Positions 1 through 10,252 of a stretch of DNA of 64,000 bases are shown here, piece by piece. Position 1 is the stretch's first letter. Each line of letters begins with the position of its first letter. The stretch spans positions 1-64,000 of the forward strand of contig NZ_KB907132.1 in NCBI RefSeq assembly GCF_000381825.1, in the 5' to 3' direction. The stretch comes from Thioalkalivibrio sp. ALJT (GTDB lineage: Bacteria > Pseudomonadota > Gammaproteobacteria > Ectothiorhodospirales > Ectothiorhodospiraceae). The notes under the pieces are model-generated. The model searched no databases. It saw nothing but the letters and a program-made list of their open reading frames with translations, and was not told where the DNA came from. The position numbers and the translations under genes are program-made.

Positions 1-1190
<1,190 letters not shown>

Positions 1191-1195
1191 CCCAG

Positions 1196-1507
1196 ATGGC
1201 TAACCAGCGCATTCGAATTCGTCTCAAGGCCTTTGATCATCGACTGATCGACCGCTCCGCGGCCGAGATTGTCGAGACCGCCAAGCGGACCGGTGCCCGT
1301 GTAAAGGGCCCGATCCCGCTGCCGACCAAGCGTGAGGCGTACACCGTCCTGATTTCGCCGCATGTCAACAAAGATGCGCGTGACCAGTACGAGCTGCGTA
1401 CGCACAAGCGCCTGATGGATATCCTCGATCCGACTGACAAGACCGTGGATGCCCTGATGAAGCTGGATCTGGCTGCAGGCGTAAATGTTCAGATCAGGCT
1501 TAACTAA
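1196..1507 (+). CDS. rpsJ: 30S ribosomal protein S10
   Basis: S10 binds the head of the 30S subunit and, as NusE, takes part in transcription antitermination. The protein of 103 residues begins [19 protein letters not shown], nearly identical to the E. coli protein in start and length. The ATG at 1196 is preferred over an in-frame GTG at 1187, which would overlap the tuf stop and add three residues absent from the family. It is separated from tuf by 5 bp but from rplC by 110 bp, an unusual division because rpsJ normally sits directly before rplC in the S10 operon. Confidence 0.97.
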   Translation: MANQRIRIRLKAFDHRLIDRSAAEIVETAKRTGARVKGPIPLPTKREAYTVLISPHVNKDARDQYELRTHKRLMDILDPTDKTVDALMKLDLAAGVNVQIRLN

Positions 1508-1530
1508 CGTTAAATTTTCTGCCATACTAT
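1500..1530 (+). promoter_or_regulatory. Candidate promoter for the rplC-led operon
   Basis: An AT-rich island in otherwise GC-rich sequence holds a good -10 hexamer TACTAT (1525-1530). A weak -35 candidate, TTAACT at 1500-1505, overlaps the rpsJ stop codon with a 19-bp spacer, longer than ideal. The same TAAATT...TACTAT arrangement recurs before rpsM, which supports both sites. Transcription would begin near 1537, immediately before the strong hairpin at 1539-1571. Confidence 0.5.
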
Positions 1531-1538
1531 TGGGCTTT

Positions 1539-1571
1539 CCGTGGCCCGGCGGAATCTTCGCCGGGCCACGG
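1539..1571 (+). promoter_or_regulatory. Strong hairpin in the rpsJ-rplC gap, candidate S10-type leader element
   Basis: A perfect 13-bp inverted repeat (CCGTGGCCCGGCG at 1539-1551, complement at 1559-1571) encloses a 7-base loop. A second hairpin (1578-1593, GGCGCT stem with a CGTG loop) follows, and then the rplC ribosome binding site GGAAGGGG. There is no T tract, so a plain intrinsic terminator is unlikely. In E. coli the S10 operon leader upstream of rpsJ is the target of L4 feedback; here hairpins at the equivalent place before rplC may serve that role. This is inference from position and structure only. Confidence 0.45.
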
Positions 1572-1617
1572 CTTTAGGGCGCTCGTGAGCGCCGTCTGAT
1601 ACGGAAGGGGTTTTGTA

Positions 1618-2262
1618 ATGGCTCTTGGACTCATCGGTCGCAAGCTCGGCATGTCGCGCGTCTTTACCGACGACGGCGTGTCCGTGCCGGTTACGGTGCT
1701 GCAGGTGGACAACAATCGCGTGGTCCAGATCAAGCGCACTGATGGCGACGGCTACAACGCGGTCCAGGTGACGGCGGGCTCGCGCAAGCCGTCTCGGGTA
1801 AGCAAGCCGGAGGCCGGGCACTTTGCCGCGGCTTCGGTGGAGCCGGGGCATGGCTTGTGGGAGTTCCGTGTGGAAGCAGGTGAACTCGAAGGCCTAGCTG
1901 CAGGAGACGCGATCACCGTTGACCGGTTCGAGGAGGGTCAGATGGTGGATGTGACCGCTCAGAGCAAGGGCAAGGGTTTCCAGGGTGCAGTGAAGCGTCA
2001 CAACTTCCGCACCCAGGACGCGACCCATGGCAACTCGCTGTCGCATCGTGCGCCGGGTTCTATCGGTCAGAACCAGAGCCCCGGCCGCGTGTTCAAGGGC
2101 AAGAAGATGGCCGGCCACATGGGCGCCGAGCGCAAGACCATTCAGAACCTGAAGGTCGTGCGCGTGGATGCCGATCGCAGCTTGGTCCTGGTTCAGGGTG
2201 CCGTGCCGGGCGCGCCGAGTTCCGACGTGATGATCCGTCCGGCCGTGAAGGCGAAGGGTTAA
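1618..2262 (+). CDS. rplC: 50S ribosomal protein L3
   Basis: L3 is an early 23S rRNA-binding protein near the peptidyl transferase centre. The 214-residue product starts [20 protein letters not shown], a typical L3 N-terminus, and contains the conserved central loop stretch around residues 125-155 ([20 protein letters not shown]). The start follows a GGAAGGGG ribosome binding site. It is the first gene after the hairpin-containing gap and leads the rest of the S10 cluster; rplD begins 4 bp downstream. Confidence 0.97.
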   Translation: MALGLIGRKLGMSRVFTDDGVSVPVTVLQVDNNRVVQIKRTDGDGYNAVQVTAGSRKPSRVSKPEAGHFAAASVEPGHGLWEFRVEAGELEGLAAGDAITVDRFEEGQMVDVTAQSKGKGFQGAVKRHNFRTQDATHGNSLSHRAPGSIGQNQSPGRVFKGKKMAGHMGAERKTIQNLKVVRVDADRSLVLVQGAVPGAPSSDVMIRPAVKAKG

Positions 2263-2266
2263 GACA

Positions 2267-2872
2267 ATGCAAGTAACGACTGCCGATACCGGGGCCAGCG
2301 TCGAGCTGTCGCCCGCCTGCTTCGAGCGGGATTTTAACGAGTCGCTGGTGCACCAGAGTGTGGTAGCGCACCTGGCGGCGGCGCGCAGCGGTACGCGCGC
2401 CCAGAAGACGCGCGCCCAGGTGCGCGGTGGGGGCATCAAGCCGTTCCGCCAGAAAGGCACCGGGCGTGCGCGCGCCGGTACGATTCGCAGCCCGCTGTGG
2501 ACCGGGGGCGGCAAGGTGTTTGCCTCTCGCACGCAGGACTTCTCGCAGAAGCTGAACAAGAAGATGTATCGCGCCGCGATGGCGTCGATCCTCTCCGAGC
2601 TGGTGCGTCAGGAGCGTCTGAAGGTCGTGGCAGGGTTCGCGGTCGAGTCGGGCAAGACTCGTGACGGCGTCGCCAGGCTGAAGGAGCTGGGCCTCGAGAA
2701 GGGTCTGGTGGTGCTCGCCGAGGAAGACGCGATGACCGCTCGTGCGCTGGCGAACGTGCCGCATGTGGACGTGATCGATGTGACCGGCGTCAATCCCGCT
2801 AACCTGGTTGGGGCCGATGCGGTCGTGATCACGGAAGGTGCCATCCGGAAGATCGAGGAGTGGCTGGCATGA
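2267..2872 (+). CDS. rplD: 50S ribosomal protein L4
   Basis: L4 lines the exit tunnel and in gammaproteobacteria also represses the S10 operon. The 201-residue protein shows the conserved extended loop, [19 protein letters not shown] followed by [11 protein letters not shown], near residues 45-75. Its TGA stop overlaps the rplW start as ATGA, indicating translational coupling. Whether it acts on the hairpins before rplC cannot be judged from the sequence alone. Confidence 0.97.
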   Translation: MQVTTADTGASVELSPACFERDFNESLVHQSVVAHLAAARSGTRAQKTRAQVRGGGIKPFRQKGTGRARAGTIRSPLWTGGGKVFASRTQDFSQKLNKKMYRAAMASILSELVRQERLKVVAGFAVESGKTRDGVARLKELGLEKGLVVLAEEDAMTARALANVPHVDVIDVTGVNPANLVGADAVVITEGAIRKIEEWLA

Positions 2873-3165
2873 ACTCGCGTCTGATGCAGATTATTCAAGG
2901 TCCGGTGGTGTCTGAGAAGTCGACCAATGCCGGCGAAGTGGGGCAATACGTGTTTCGCGTTCTGCCCGACGCCGACAAGGCTGAGATCAAGGCCGCGATC
3001 GAGAAGTTGTTCGAGGTCCGGGTGCAGCAGGTGCGCACCCTGAATCAGCAGGGCAAGAACAAGCGCTTCGGGCGCCAGTTCGGTCGTCGTAACCACTGGA
3101 AGAAGGCCTATGTCTCCCTCGCTGAGGGCGAAAGCATTGATATGGGTGAAGGAGAACAGGTCTAG
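2869..3165 (+). CDS. rplW: 50S ribosomal protein L23
   Basis: L23 sits at the tunnel exit and docks trigger factor and SRP. The 98-residue protein begins [19 protein letters not shown], matching the VSEK-containing N-terminus of the family, and carries the conserved basic C-terminal segment [19 protein letters not shown]. The ATG at 2869 overlaps the rplD stop (ATGA). An in-frame GTG at 2860 is possible but less likely because it lies deeper in rplD. rplB follows after 2 bp. Confidence 0.95.
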   Translation: MNSRLMQIIQGPVVSEKSTNAGEVGQYVFRVLPDADKAEIKAAIEKLFEVRVQQVRTLNQQGKNKRFGRQFGRRNHWKKAYVSLAEGESIDMGEGEQV

Positions 3166-3167
3166 TC

Positions 3168-3989
3168 ATGGCGATTATCAAGACCAATCCGACCTCGGCC
3201 GGGCGCCGGCATACGGTTCAGATCCGCGGTGAAAACCTGCACAAGGGCGCCCCGCACGCCGCGCTGGTGGAAAAGCAGACCCGCTCCGGGGGACGTAATA
3301 ATTCCGGCCGGATTACCACGCGTCACGTGGGTGGCGGGCACAAGCAGCGTTATCGCATTGTAGATTTCAAGCGCCACAAGGACGGCGTGCCGGGCAAGGT
3401 CGAGCGCCTGGAATACGATCCTAACCGGAGCGCGCATTTGGCGCTGGTACTGTACGCGGACGGCGAACGTCGGTACATTATCGCCCCCCGTGGTCTGAAG
3501 CAGGGCGACGCGATCACCAGCGGCACCCAGGCCTCGATTCGGGTCGGCAATGCGATGCCCCTGCGTTCGATTCCGGTCGGTACGGTAATTCACTGCATCG
3601 AGATGAAGCCCGGTAAGGGTGCGCAGATTGCACGCTCCGCCGGCGCCTCGGCCCAGGTCGTGGCGCGAGAAGGCGCTCATGCGACGATTCGTCTGCGTTC
3701 CGGGGAGATGCGGCGCATCTCCTCCGAGTGTCGGGCGACCATCGGCGAGGTAGGCAATACCGAGCACAGCCTCAAGAAATTCGGGAAAGCGGGTGCCAAG
3801 CGCTGGGTGGGCGTACGTCCGACCGTCCGCGGCACTGCAATGAACCCGGTGGACCACCCGCATGGTGGTGGTGAAGGTCGCAATTTCGGGCGTCACCCGG
3901 TGACCCCGTGGGGCCGTCCGACCAAGGGTTACAAGACCCGTAATAACAAACGTACCGACGGCATGATTGTGCGTCGGCGCAAGAAGTAA
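3168..3989 (+). CDS. rplB: 50S ribosomal protein L2
   Basis: L2 is a primary 23S rRNA-binding protein needed for subunit association and peptidyl transfer. The 273 residues match the E. coli length. The C-terminal signature [16 protein letters not shown], with the functionally important histidine, is visible near residues 223-238, and the C-terminus is the usual basic tail [11 protein letters not shown]. The gene lies between rplW and rpsS in the standard S10 order. Confidence 0.98.
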   Translation: MAIIKTNPTSAGRRHTVQIRGENLHKGAPHAALVEKQTRSGGRNNSGRITTRHVGGGHKQRYRIVDFKRHKDGVPGKVERLEYDPNRSAHLALVLYADGERRYIIAPRGLKQGDAITSGTQASIRVGNAMPLRSIPVGTVIHCIEMKPGKGAQIARSAGASAQVVAREGAHATIRLRSGEMRRISSECRATIGEVGNTEHSLKKFGKAGAKRWVGVRPTVRGTAMNPVDHPHGGGEGRNFGRHPVTPWGRPTKGYKTRNNKRTDGMIVRRRKK

Positions 3990-4001
3990 CGGAGTGCCAG
4001 C

Positions 4002-4274
4002 ATGCCGCGTTCACTGAAAAAAGGCCCGTTCGTCGATCATCACCTGCGCAAGAAGGTGGAAGAGGCGCTCGAAAAGAACGATCGCCGTCCGATCAAGACC
4101 TGGTCGCGTCGCTCGATGATCATCCCGCAGATGGTCGGTCTGACCCTCGCGGTTCACAACGGGCGGCAGCATGTGCCGGTGCTGGTCAACGAGAACATGG
4201 TCGGCCACAAGCTGGGCGAGTTTGCGTTGACGCGGACCTTCAAGGGTCACATCGCCAACAAGAAGTCGCGCTGA
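4002..4274 (+). CDS. rpsS: 30S ribosomal protein S19
   Basis: S19 binds the 30S head near the A site with S13. The 90-residue protein begins [19 protein letters not shown], the family N-terminus, and contains the conserved stretch [18 protein letters not shown]. Its length is normal and it stands in the standard place between rplB and rplV. No unusual features are visible. Confidence 0.98.
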   Translation: MPRSLKKGPFVDHHLRKKVEEALEKNDRRPIKTWSRRSMIIPQMVGLTLAVHNGRQHVPVLVNENMVGHKLGEFALTRTFKGHIANKKSR

Positions 4275-4283
4275 GGACGAACG

Positions 4284-4625
4284 ATGGAGACGATTGCAAA
4301 ACTGCGCTACGCGCGCATCTCGCCGCAGAAGACGCGGCTGGTCGCCGATCAGGTTCGTGGTCTGCGTGTGGAAGAGGCCCTGAACGAGCTGACCTTCAGC
4401 CCGAAGAAGTCCGCCGCGATTGTGAAAAAGGTCCTGGAGTCCGCGATTGCGAACGCCGAGAACAATGACGGTGCCGATATTGACGAGCTGCGGATCTCCC
4501 GGATCCAGGTCGACGAAGGTCCCGTCCTGAAGCGCATGCAGGCCCGAGCGAAGGGTCGAGGCAACCGCATCATGAAGCGCACCAGTCACATCGTGGTGGG
4601 CGTGAGCGAGAAGGGAGCGAAGTAA
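4284..4625 (+). CDS. rplV: 50S ribosomal protein L22
   Basis: L22 spans the large subunit and contributes to the exit tunnel constriction. The 113-residue product has the N-terminal motif [19 protein letters not shown] and the conserved C-terminal hairpin segment ([20 protein letters not shown]). A GAGGA ribosome binding site precedes the ATG. It is separated from rpsC by 2 bp. Confidence 0.97.
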   Translation: METIAKLRYARISPQKTRLVADQVRGLRVEEALNELTFSPKKSAAIVKKVLESAIANAENNDGADIDELRISRIQVDEGPVLKRMQARAKGRGNRIMKRTSHIVVGVSEKGAK

Positions 4626-4627
4626 CC

Positions 4628-5308
4628 ATGGGTCAGAAAGTACATCCAACCGGCATCCGGCTGGGCATTTCTCGCCCGTGGTCGGCCACCTGGTACGCCG
4701 ATGGCCGCGAATTCGGCGAGACGCTGAATAACGACATCAGGCTGCGCGAGTTCCTGCAGAAGAAACTGGCTCATGCGTCGGTAAGCCGAATCACGATTGA
4801 TCGGCCGGCAAAGGCGGCGCACATCACGATTCATACGGCGCGCCCGGGGATTGTGATCGGCAAGAAGGGCGAAGACATCGAAAAGCTGCGCCGTGAAGTG
4901 GCTGCGGAAACCGGCCTGGATCAGGGCAGCGTGAAGATCAATATCGAAGAAGTGCGCAAGCCCGAGACCGAGGCGCAGCTGGTGGCCGAAGGGATTGCTC
5001 AGCAGCTCGAACGTCGCATCATGTTTCGTCGTGCGATGAAGCGCGCGGTGGGTAACGCGATGCGTCTGGGGGCGCAGGGCATCAAGGTGCATGTCTCGGG
5101 GCGCCTGAACGGGGCCGAGATTGCCCGCTCCGAGTGGTACCGCGAGGGTCGCGTACCGCTGCATACCCTGCGCGCCGACATCGACTACGGCTTTGCCGAG
5201 GCCCGTACAACCTACGGGATCATCGGCGTGAAGGTGTGGATCTTCAAGGGCGAGGTCTTCGGTCTGGAGCCGGTCGAAGGGACGCGCGCTGCGGCCAACG
5301 CGAGCTAG
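4628..5308 (+). CDS. rpsC: 30S ribosomal protein S3
   Basis: S3 forms part of the mRNA entry pore. The 226-residue protein begins [18 protein letters not shown]. The KH-domain GxxG region [18 protein letters not shown] lies near residues 75-92, and the C-terminal domain holds the conserved [20 protein letters not shown]. Length and order are standard. Confidence 0.98.
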   Translation: MGQKVHPTGIRLGISRPWSATWYADGREFGETLNNDIRLREFLQKKLAHASVSRITIDRPAKAAHITIHTARPGIVIGKKGEDIEKLRREVAAETGLDQGSVKINIEEVRKPETEAQLVAEGIAQQLERRIMFRRAMKRAVGNAMRLGAQGIKVHVSGRLNGAEIARSEWYREGRVPLHTLRADIDYGFAEARTTYGIIGVKVWIFKGEVFGLEPVEGTRAAANAS

Positions 5309-5318
5309 GATACAGACC

Positions 5319-5732
5319 ATGTTGCAGCCAAAACGAACGAAATTCCGCAAGCAGTTCAAAGGCCGGAACCGGGGCATGGCCTCGACGGGCGCCAAGGTCA
5401 GCTTTGGCGAATACGGCCTCCAGGCCGTCGAGCGTGGACGCATCACTGCGCGTCAGATTGAGGCCGCTCGGCGCGCGATGGTTCGTCACATCAAGCGTGG
5501 TGGCAAGATCTGGATTCGGGTATTCCCGGACGTGCCCGTGACGAAGAAGCCGCTTGAAGTGCGTATGGGTAAGGGTAAAGGCGGCGTTGAGTACTGGGTA
5601 TGCAAGATCCAGCCCGGTCGCGTGCTCTACGAGATGGAAGGCGTGAACGAAGATGTCGCTCGTGAGGCGATGCGCCTGGCCGCCGCCAAGCTCCCGGTCA
5701 AGACGGTCTTCACCCGTCGGCAGGTGATGTAA
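5319..5732 (+). CDS. rplP: 50S ribosomal protein L16
   Basis: L16 organises the A-site tRNA region of the 50S subunit. The 137-residue protein starts [19 protein letters not shown] and contains the conserved motif [13 protein letters not shown] near residues 80-95. The conserved arginine region that is hydroxylated in E. coli L16 is recognisable. Its TAA stop overlaps the rpmC start (TAATG), implying coupled translation. Confidence 0.98.
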   Translation: MLQPKRTKFRKQFKGRNRGMASTGAKVSFGEYGLQAVERGRITARQIEAARRAMVRHIKRGGKIWIRVFPDVPVTKKPLEVRMGKGKGGVEYWVCKIQPGRVLYEMEGVNEDVAREAMRLAAAKLPVKTVFTRRQVM

Positions 5733-5926
5733 TGAAAGCAGAAGAACTCAGAAAGAAGTCGGACGACGACCTGAACCAGGAGCTGGAAGCGCTCTACAAG
5801 GAACAGTTCGGTCTCCGCATGCAGAAGGCGGTCGGGCAGCTCGCGCGTCCGGATCGCGTCGGCAAGGTGCGGCGCGAGATCGCGCAGATCAAGACGCTGA
5901 TGAATGAACGCAGAAGGGCAGGCTAA
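5732..5926 (+). CDS. rpmC: 50S ribosomal protein L29
   Basis: L29 is a small helical protein at the tunnel exit next to L23. The 64-residue product starts [20 protein letters not shown], the usual N-terminal helix, and ends with the second helix (VRREIAQIKTLMNERR). The start codon shares a base with the rplP stop. Length matches the family. Confidence 0.95.
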   Translation: MKAEELRKKSDDDLNQELEALYKEQFGLRMQKAVGQLARPDRVGKVRREIAQIKTLMNERRRAG

Positions 5927-5929
5927 AAG

Positions 5930-6196
5930 ATGACCGAGGAAGGTTCCAAGACTCAGCGCTCTGTCGTGGGCCGCGTGGTGAGCGACAAGATGGACAAGAC
6001 TCGTACAGTCCTGGTGGAACGCCGTGTGCGTCACCCGCTGTACGGCAAGTTCATTCGCCGCAGCACCAAGCTGCACGTCCATGACGAAGAAAATCGCTCG
6101 CGTATGGGTGATCGCGTCCGGATTCAGGAATGCCGGCCGATCTCCAAGCAGAAGCGCTTTGCCCTGATCGAAGTGGTCGGGCAGGACGCGCTCTGA
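5930..6196 (+). CDS. rpsQ: 30S ribosomal protein S17
   Basis: S17 is an OB-fold protein that binds the 5' domain of 16S rRNA. The 88 residues include the family motifs [20 protein letters not shown] and [17 protein letters not shown]. The gene starts 3 bp after rpmC, with the ribosome binding site inside the end of the previous gene. Confidence 0.96.
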   Translation: MTEEGSKTQRSVVGRVVSDKMDKTRTVLVERRVRHPLYGKFIRRSTKLHVHDEENRSRMGDRVRIQECRPISKQKRFALIEVVGQDAL

Positions 6197-6218
6197 TCCG
6201 GCCCTCAGGAGATAAGTC

Positions 6219-6587
6219 ATGATTCAAATGCAGACCGTGCTTGAGGCCGCCGACAACAGCGGCGCCCGACGCATTCAGTGCATCAAGGTCCTGGGTGGTT
6301 CGCACCGCCGTTACGCTCGTGTCGGTGATGTCATCAAGGTCAGCGTCAAGGACGCGATTCCGCGTGGCAAGGTCAAGAAGGGTGATGTCTACAATGCGGT
6401 GGTGGTGCGTACGGCCGCGGGCGTACGGCGTCCGGATGGCTCGATCATCCGCTTTGACCGCAACGCCGCGGTTCTGCTGAATAACCAGCACCAGCCGATC
6501 GGCACCCGAATCTTTGGGCCGGTGACGCGTGAACTGCGAGGGGAAAAGTACATGAAGATTATTTCCCTCGCCCCGGAAGTGCTGTGA
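6219..6587 (+). CDS. rplN: 50S ribosomal protein L14
   Basis: L14 lies at the subunit interface and is also the docking site of the silencing factor RsfS, which is encoded at 35.9 kb in this window. The 122-residue protein begins [18 protein letters not shown], with the near-invariant DNSGAR motif, and ends with the typical SLAPEVL. The ATG is preceded by an AGGAGA ribosome binding site. Confidence 0.98.
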   Translation: MIQMQTVLEAADNSGARRIQCIKVLGGSHRRYARVGDVIKVSVKDAIPRGKVKKGDVYNAVVVRTAAGVRRPDGSIIRFDRNAAVLLNNQHQPIGTRIFGPVTRELRGEKYMKIISLAPEVL

Positions 6588-6594
6588 GGACGTG

Positions 6595-6909
6595 ATGAAC
6601 AAGATTCGCAAGGGCGACGATGTCGTCGTGATCGCGGGCAAGGACAAGGGCCGCCGCGGGACCATCATCAAGGTCCTGGATGGCAAAGTGCTGGTCCAGA
6701 ACATCAACATGGTTAAGAAGCATCAGAAGCCGAATCCGCAACAGGGTATCGGTGGCGGGATTATCGACAAGGAAATGCCCATCGATATCTCGAATGTGAT
6801 GCTCTTCAACCCGGCAACCGACAAGGGTGATCGCGTGTCGTTCAAGACCCTGGAAGACGGTCGCAAGGTGCGCGTCTTTCGTTCGAACGGCGAGGTCGTG
6901 GACGCATAA
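6595..6909 (+). CDS. rplX: 50S ribosomal protein L24
   Basis: L24 is an assembly initiator protein with a KOW fold. The 104-residue product starts [19 protein letters not shown], containing the KOW motif, followed by [11 protein letters not shown]. The ATG at 6595 is chosen over the in-frame GTG at 6592 because GTGAGGA ends at 6590, leaving only one base before the GTG but four before the ATG. Confidence 0.95.
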   Translation: MNKIRKGDDVVVIAGKDKGRRGTIIKVLDGKVLVQNINMVKKHQKPNPQQGIGGGIIDKEMPIDISNVMLFNPATDKGDRVSFKTLEDGRKVRVFRSNGEVVDA

Positions 6910-6926
6910 CGCGGGACGGACGGTTT

Positions 6927-7466
6927 ATGGAACGCTTGAGAGAAAAATACGAATCCAACGTGAAGCAGGCACTGCGTGAGCAGTTCAGCTATGCAAACGT
7001 CATGGAGATCCCGCGCATCACCAAGGTTACCCTGAATATGGGGCTGGGCGATGCTGTGGCGGACAAGAAGGTGATCGAACACGCGGTCGGTGACATGACG
7101 GCGATTGCCGGCCAGAAGCCGGTGGTGACGAAGGCGCGCAAGTCGATCGCAGGCTTCAAGATCCGGGACGACTACCCAATCGGCTGCAAGGTGACCTTGC
7201 GCCGTCGGCAGATGTACGAGTTCCTGGACCGGCTGATCAACGTGGCCCTGCCGCGCGTACGTGACTTTCGCGGTTTCTCCGCGAAGGCGTTCGACGGGCG
7301 TGGCAACTACAGCCTCGGCATCAAGGAGCAGATCATCTTCCCCGAGATTGACTATGACCGTGTGGACAAGCTGCGCGGCATGGACATCACGATTACAACC
7401 AGCGCAAAGACGGACGCGGAAGCCAAGGCCCTTCTGGAGGCCTTCCGATTCCCGTTCCGGCAGTAA
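6927..7466 (+). CDS. rplE: 50S ribosomal protein L5
   Basis: L5 binds 5S rRNA and the P-site tRNA. The 179-residue protein carries the family signatures [37 protein letters not shown] and [19 protein letters not shown]. Length is the same as in E. coli. Confidence 0.98.
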   Translation: MERLREKYESNVKQALREQFSYANVMEIPRITKVTLNMGLGDAVADKKVIEHAVGDMTAIAGQKPVVTKARKSIAGFKIRDDYPIGCKVTLRRRQMYEFLDRLINVALPRVRDFRGFSAKAFDGRGNYSLGIKEQIIFPEIDYDRVDKLRGMDITITTSAKTDAEAKALLEAFRFPFRQ

Positions 7467-7481
7467 CCGAGGTAGGCGCAG

Positions 7482-7787
7482 ATGGCGAAGGTATCGATGC
7501 TCCAGCGCGAGAAGAAGCGCGAGAAACTGGTCAACAAGTATGCGGCGAAGCGGGCCGAATTGAAGGCAATCCTGGTGGACGAGACCAAGTCCTCGGAAGA
7601 ACGCCTGGCGGCGATGCATGCGCTGCAGAAGCTCCCGCGGGATTCGGCGCGCGTACGTCAGACTAATCGCTGCGGTGTGACCGGCCGGCCCAAGGGGTAC
7701 TACCGTCGGTTCGGGCTGGGGCGTAACAAGCTGCGTGAATACGCGATGAAGGGCGAGATCCCCGGCCTGCGCAAGGCGAGCTGGTAA
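7482..7787 (+). CDS. rpsN: 30S ribosomal protein S14 (zinc-free form)
   Basis: S14 is a 30S head protein. The product has 101 residues, the long form without the two CxxC zinc motifs; only one cysteine (in [14 protein letters not shown]) lies in the conserved core. The end [19 protein letters not shown] followed by RKASW is typical. No second zinc-binding paralogue is seen in this window. Confidence 0.97.
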   Translation: MAKVSMLQREKKREKLVNKYAAKRAELKAILVDETKSSEERLAAMHALQKLPRDSARVRQTNRCGVTGRPKGYYRRFGLGRNKLREYAMKGEIPGLRKASW

Positions 7788-7801
7788 GGAGATTTGAAGC
7801 A

Positions 7802-8194
7802 ATGATGACCGATCCGATTTCCGACATGCTTACTCGCGTGCGCAATGCCCAGCGTGCGAACAAGGAGCAGGTCGCCATTCCCTACTCGAAGTCCAAGGAG
7901 CGAATCCTGAAGGTCTTCGCGGACGAGGGCTTCGTAGGTGACATCCAGGTCGAGGGTGAAGCGGCTACCAAGAAGCTGGTCGTGAAGCTTAAGTACTTCG
8001 AAGGGCGACCGGTCATCGAGACGGTCGAACGTATTTCCCGCCCCGGTCTGCGGATCTATCGCGGCAAGGACGAGCTGCCGCGTATCAACGCGGGCCTGGG
8101 CGTTGCGGTGATCTCCACGCCGCAGGGTGTCATGAGTGATCGCGCAGCCCGGGCCGCAGGCCAGGGCGGCGAGGTCCTCTGCAAGATTTACTGA
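7802..8194 (+). CDS. rpsH: 30S ribosomal protein S8
   Basis: S8 binds the central domain of 16S rRNA and represses the spc operon in E. coli. The 130-residue protein begins MMTDPISDMLTRVRNAQRAN and ends with the conserved GVISTPQGVMSDRAAR region near residues 103-118. Two adjacent ATG codons (7802 and 7805) could start the protein; AAGGAG at 7787-7792 fits either. Confidence 0.97.
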   Translation: MMTDPISDMLTRVRNAQRANKEQVAIPYSKSKERILKVFADEGFVGDIQVEGEAATKKLVVKLKYFEGRPVIETVERISRPGLRIYRGKDELPRINAGLGVAVISTPQGVMSDRAARAAGQGGEVLCKIY

Positions 8195-8204
8195 GGAATC
8201 AGCC

Positions 8205-8735
8205 ATGTCGCGCATTGCAAATCTGCCGATCAAACTGCCGAACGGGGTCTCCGTCGAGCAGGCCGCCGACGAGATCAAGGTCAAGGGTCCGAAGGGCGAA
8301 CTGCAGCTTACGTGTCCCGAGACGGTGATTGTCACGGTCGAGGAAGGCGTCGTGCGGGTGCAGCCATCGGAGCACGCGAAAAACTCTGCAATGGCCGGCA
8401 CTATCCGGGCGTTGCTGGGCAATCACGTTCATGGCGTCAGTGAAGGGTTTGAACGTGCCCTGGAACTGATCGGGGTCGGGTATCGGGCACAGATGCAGGG
8501 TTCCAGGCTCAATCTGACCCTCGGGTATTCACATCCGATCGACTTCGAGATTCCCGAAGGGGTCACGGTGGAAACGCCGAGCCCGACCGCGGTTGTGGTC
8601 AAGGGGACGGATCGCCAGAAGGTGGGCCAGGTGGCGGCGAATATTCGCGCCTTCCGTCCGCCTGAGCCTTACAAGGGCAAGGGCGTGAAGTACAAAGACG
8701 AGCGCATTGTGCGCAAAGAAGCCAAGAAGAAGTAG
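8205..8735 (+). CDS. rplF: 50S ribosomal protein L6
   Basis: L6 is a two-domain protein near the GTPase-associated centre. The 176-residue product starts MSRIANLPIKLPNGV and carries the C-terminal signature PPEPYKGKGVKYKDE. The ATG at 8205 follows a TGAGGAA ribosome binding site that overlaps the rpsH stop. A longer in-frame extension exists upstream but lies inside rpsH and has no family counterpart. Confidence 0.97.
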   Translation: MSRIANLPIKLPNGVSVEQAADEIKVKGPKGELQLTCPETVIVTVEEGVVRVQPSEHAKNSAMAGTIRALLGNHVHGVSEGFERALELIGVGYRAQMQGSRLNLTLGYSHPIDFEIPEGVTVETPSPTAVVVKGTDRQKVGQVAANIRAFRPPEPYKGKGVKYKDERIVRKEAKKK

Positions 8736-8745
8736 GTAGGCACCA

Positions 8746-9099
8746 GTGGACAAGAAAGAGGCCAGACTTAAGCGCGCGCGTCGCGCACGGTTCAAGATCC
8801 GTGAGCTGGGGGTGCATCGTCTCTGTATCCACCGCACACCGCGCCACATGTACGCACAGATCATCGCGCCGTCGGGTGATGCAGTCCTTGCGTCCGCCTC
8901 GACGGTGGAGAAGGCATTGAAGAACGCCGGTGGCTCGAATGGCAACGCGGAGGCTGCTGCTCGCGTCGGTCAGGCGATTGCCGAGCGCGCGCGCGAAGCC
9001 GGGATTGAAGAGGTCGCGTTTGACCGCGCGGGGTTCCGTTACCACGGTCGGGTGAAGGCGCTTGCCGATGCCGCTCGTGAGAACGGCCTGCAGTTCTAG
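8746..9099 (+). CDS. rplR: 50S ribosomal protein L18
   Basis: L18 carries 5S rRNA into the large subunit together with L5. The 117-residue protein starts at GTG ([19 protein letters not shown]) and contains [20 protein letters not shown] near the C-terminus, the conserved family signature. It lies between rplF and rpsE as in other spc clusters. Confidence 0.97.
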   Translation: MDKKEARLKRARRARFKIRELGVHRLCIHRTPRHMYAQIIAPSGDAVLASASTVEKALKNAGGSNGNAEAAARVGQAIAERAREAGIEEVAFDRAGFRYHGRVKALADAARENGLQF

Positions 9100-9125
9100 T
9101 CAAACGGGATCGAGCGGAGAGAGAT

Positions 9126-9632
9126 ATGGCACGTAACGATGTAAGCGAAGCGCAAGACGGCCTGCAGGAAAAATTGATTGGCGTCAATCGTGTGGCCAAG
9201 GTGGTGAAGGGCGGCCGGCAGTTCCGGTTCGCCGCGCTGACCGTGGTGGGCGATGGCGAGGGCCGCGTCGGCTTCGGCTATGGCAAGGCCCGCGAGGTAC
9301 CCCAGGCGATCCAGAAGGCAATGCAGCAGGCCCGCCAGGAGATGCGTGACGTATCCCTGACCGACGGCACCCTGCACTACGCAGTAAATGGGCGTCACGG
9401 GGCCGCGAATGTCTACATGCAGCCCGCCTCCGAGGGTACCGGCATTATCGCTGGTGGAGCCATGCGCGCGGTGCTCGAAGTGGCGGGCGTGCGTAATGTG
9501 CTGGCCAAGTGCGTGGGATCGCGTAACCCGATCAATGTCGTGCAGGCGACCATCGATGGCCTTACTGCGGTGAGTGCCCCGGAACGAGTCGCGGCGAAGC
9601 GCGGCAAGACCGTTGACGAAGTGACGAGCTAA
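9126..9632 (+). CDS. rpsE: 30S ribosomal protein S5
   Basis: S5 is involved in decoding accuracy. The 168-residue protein has the double-stranded RNA-binding-like N-terminal domain with [19 protein letters not shown] and [17 protein letters not shown], and the C-terminal motif [31 protein letters not shown] ribosome binding region precedes the ATG. Confidence 0.98.
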   Translation: MARNDVSEAQDGLQEKLIGVNRVAKVVKGGRQFRFAALTVVGDGEGRVGFGYGKAREVPQAIQKAMQQARQEMRDVSLTDGTLHYAVNGRHGAANVYMQPASEGTGIIAGGAMRAVLEVAGVRNVLAKCVGSRNPINVVQATIDGLTAVSAPERVAAKRGKTVDEVTS

Positions 9633-9635
9633 GCC

Positions 9636-9815
9636 ATGAGCAAGCTGAAACTGACCCTGGTACGCAGTACTGCCGGCCGAATCGCGTCGCATAAGGCGTG
9701 TGTGCGCGGGCTGGGACTGCGCAAGACCCACAGCACCTCGACGATCGAGGCCACCCCGGAGAACCTGGGCATGGTCAAGAAGGTGTCGTACCTGCTGAAG
9801 GTAGAGGAAGTCTGA
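9636..9815 (+). CDS. rpmD: 50S ribosomal protein L30
   Basis: L30 is a small 50S protein present in only some bacteria. This 59-residue reading frame begins [20 protein letters not shown], continues with [20 protein letters not shown] and ends [13 protein letters not shown], all typical of L30. It starts 3 bp after rpsE and ends 2 bp before rplO, the standard spc position. Confidence 0.95.
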   Translation: MSKLKLTLVRSTAGRIASHKACVRGLGLRKTHSTSTIEATPENLGMVKKVSYLLKVEEV

Positions 9816-9817
9816 CA

Positions 9818-10249
9818 ATGCGTCTGAATGAAATTGCAAGCGCCGATGGTGCCCGGAAGCCGGCCAAGCGAGTCGGCCGGGGTATCGGCTCCGGTCTGGG
9901 CAAGACCGGGGGTCGTGGTCATAAGGGCCAGAAATCCAGGTCCGGTGGATTCACCAAGGTGGGGTTCGAAGGCGGCCAGATGCCGTTGCAGCGGCGCTTG
10001 CCGAAGGTGGGTTTCCGTTCCCGGAAACAGCAGTTTTCGGCGGAGGTGCGCCTCAGCGAACTTGCCAAGGTCGATGGGGACGTGACGCTGGAAAGCCTTA
10101 AGGCCGCCGGGGTCGTGCGCAGTGATGCCGCAAGCGCGAAGATCTTTGCTTCGGGAGAGGTGTCGAAGGCCTGTTCCGTCAAGGGCGTGGGCGTGACCAA
10201 GGGCGCGCGGGCTGCGATCGAGGCGGCTGGCGGAAGCGTCGAGGCCTAA
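9818..10249 (+). CDS. rplO: 50S ribosomal protein L15
   Basis: L15 is a late-assembly 50S protein. The 143-residue product starts [20 protein letters not shown], followed by the glycine-rich segment [20 protein letters not shown] and the motif [17 protein letters not shown]. The ATG at 9818 is chosen because it gives the family N-terminus; longer in-frame extension enters rpmD. Confidence 0.97.
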   Translation: MRLNEIASADGARKPAKRVGRGIGSGLGKTGGRGHKGQKSRSGGFTKVGFEGGQMPLQRRLPKVGFRSRKQQFSAEVRLSELAKVDGDVTLESLKAAGVVRSDAASAKIFASGEVSKACSVKGVGVTKGARAAIEAAGGSVEA

Positions 10250-10252
10250 AAA

